From: Desulfobulbaceae bacterium
Lineage (GTDB): Bacteria; Desulfobacterota; Desulfobulbia; Desulfobulbales; Desulfobulbaceae
Reading direction: 5' to 3'
Length of the DNA stretch: 7,936 nt
NCBI GenBank assembly: GCA_027011235.1
Contig: JALVAI010000272.1
Location: forward strand, 1 to 7,936
The position numbers were made by a program, and so were the translations under genes. This document shows, piece after piece, positions 7,132 to 7,936 of the stretch (position 1 is the first letter of the stretch; the number at the start of each line of letters is the position of its first letter). Under the pieces are notes generated by a model. The model saw only the letters and a list, made by a program, of their open reading frames with translations. It did not search any database and had not been told where the DNA came from.

Positions 7132-7936
7132 TCACTGCTGGTTCTGAAAACGGCGCATCCTGATATTCATAAGGATACCGACGGCCAACAGGGTGGTTAA
7201 AAGCGATGATCCGCCATAGGAAAACAGGGGCAGGGGAATGCCGACAACCGGCAGAAACCCCATGATCATGAACAGGTTGATCACCGCCTGCCAGAAGATC
7301 AACATCACCAGGCCAAAGGCCAGAAGCACACCAAACTTGTCCCGGGCCGTCATGGCGATATTTATACCCCAGAGCAGGAGGAAGAAATAACAGCTCAGGA
7401 AAAAGAGCGCGCCGGCAAAGCCCCACTCCTCACCCCAGACGGAAAAGGCAAAATCCGTGTGCCGCTCGGGGAGAAAATGGAGGTGCCCCTGGGTCCCTTC
7501 CATGAAACCTTTGCCAAAAATCCGGCCCGAACCAACGGCAATTTTGGACTGCATAATCTGATAGCCATGGTTCATCGGGTCGCCTTCCGGATTGAGAAAG
7601 GTTTCAATGCGCCGCCGCTGGTAGTCCTTGAGAAGAAACTTCCAGCCGACAAAACCGCCTGCCGCCGCCAAGGCGCCAAGAATACCAACCGTCGACCAGC
7701 GCAACTTGACAAAAACGGTCATGGATATAAACAGAATCCCGAGCATCAGGGCCGTGCCCAGGTCCGGCTGAATAAGAATCAGGACAAAGGGAATGGCCGT
7801 CAATACGCCCGGCATGATCAGGTCCCGCAGTCGATATCCGCCCTCCACCTCTTTTTTCGAATAACAGGAGGCCAGGACAAGAACCAGCACCAATTTGGCC
7901 GGTTCCGAAGGCTGCAGGCGAAAGAAACCTAGATTT
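7132..7936 (-). CDS. rodA: RodA, SEDS-family peptidoglycan glycosyltransferase, N-terminus missing
   Basis: RodA polymerises lipid II into glycan strands with a class B PBP in the elongasome, giving rod shape. The frame runs from the window's right edge to TGA at 7134-7132. 267 C-terminal residues are visible; the usual length is about 370, so roughly the first 100 are outside. The TTG at 7893 is internal, because codons before it read FRLQPSEPAKL, a conserved SEDS segment. Other family marks are QPDLGTAL (about 56-63), NPEGDPMNHGYQIMQSKIAVGSG, then FLPERHTDFAFSVWGEEWGF with the presumed catalytic Asp161 (visible numbering), and GIPLPLFSYGGSS (232-244). Several hydrophobic helices are clear, ending in ILMNIRMRRF. 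The GIPLPLFSYGGSS form and gene ending favour RodA over FtsW, which usually reads GVTLPFISYGG or similar. It is the first visible gene of the minus-strand group; mre and PBP2 genes would be expected upstream, beyond the edge. Confidence 0.95.
   Translation of the reverse strand, partial: NLGFFRLQPSEPAKLVLVLVLASCYSKKEVEGGYRLRDLIMPGVLTAIPFVLILIQPDLGTALMLGILFISMTVFVKLRWSTVGILGALAAAGGFVGWKFLLKDYQRRRIETFLNPEGDPMNHGYQIMQSKIAVGSGRIFGKGFMEGTQGHLHFLPERHTDFAFSVWGEEWGFAGALFFLSCYFFLLLWGINIAMTARDKFGVLLAFGLVMLIFWQAVINLFMIMGFLPVVGIPLPLFSYGGSSLLTTLLAVGILMNIRMRRFQNQQ

Noticed and set aside
7459..7932. 157-codon open frame on + opposite rodA
   Set aside because: RodA on the other strand is unmistakable; this translation is polar and lacks any known motif.

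Overview
The window carries two short gene groups facing each other. On the + strand is the 3' end of an ABC-type membrane system: a 5'-truncated fusion of an ABC-2 permease tail to a GldG-like auxiliary protein, followed with a 4-base ATGA overlap by a DUF4340-type membrane-anchored protein. On the - strand, read from the right edge, come the C-terminal two thirds of the peptidoglycan polymerase RodA, a 579-residue HEAT-repeat-like protein and an HD-GYP protein predicted to be a cyclic-di-GMP phosphodiesterase. The groups converge in an 83-base gap (3521-3603). The only other gap is 122 bases between rodA and the HEAT gene. No RNA gene, insertion sequence, CRISPR array or phage gene is visible.

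The organism is probably a Gram-negative, rod-forming member of Desulfobacterota or the former Deltaproteobacteria, perhaps Desulfobulbales-like. This is inferred from the style of RodA, the HEAT/HD-GYP pair and the GldG-DUF4340 pair. There is no rRNA or marker gene to prove it.

Layout: 1-2444 permease/GldG fusion (+); 2441-3520 DUF4340 protein (+); 3521-3603 convergent gap with a small hairpin; 3604-5265 HD-GYP protein (-); 5270-7009 HEAT-like protein (-); 7010-7131 gap with a possible -10 box; 7132-7936 partial RodA (-).

The + strand pair would work together in the envelope: an ATPase encoded outside the window would drive the permease part, while the periplasmic GldG and DUF4340 domains bind an unknown client. 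On the - strand, the HEAT and HD-GYP genes are 4 bases apart, probably co-translated, and appear to share a related N-terminal module. They may form one signalling unit. Its position just behind rodA suggests, but does not show, a tie between cyclic-di-GMP and cell-shape control. I see no clear-cut new system. The best leads are the shared N-terminal module with oppositely charged linkers, and a tandem duplication inside the GldG-like protein.
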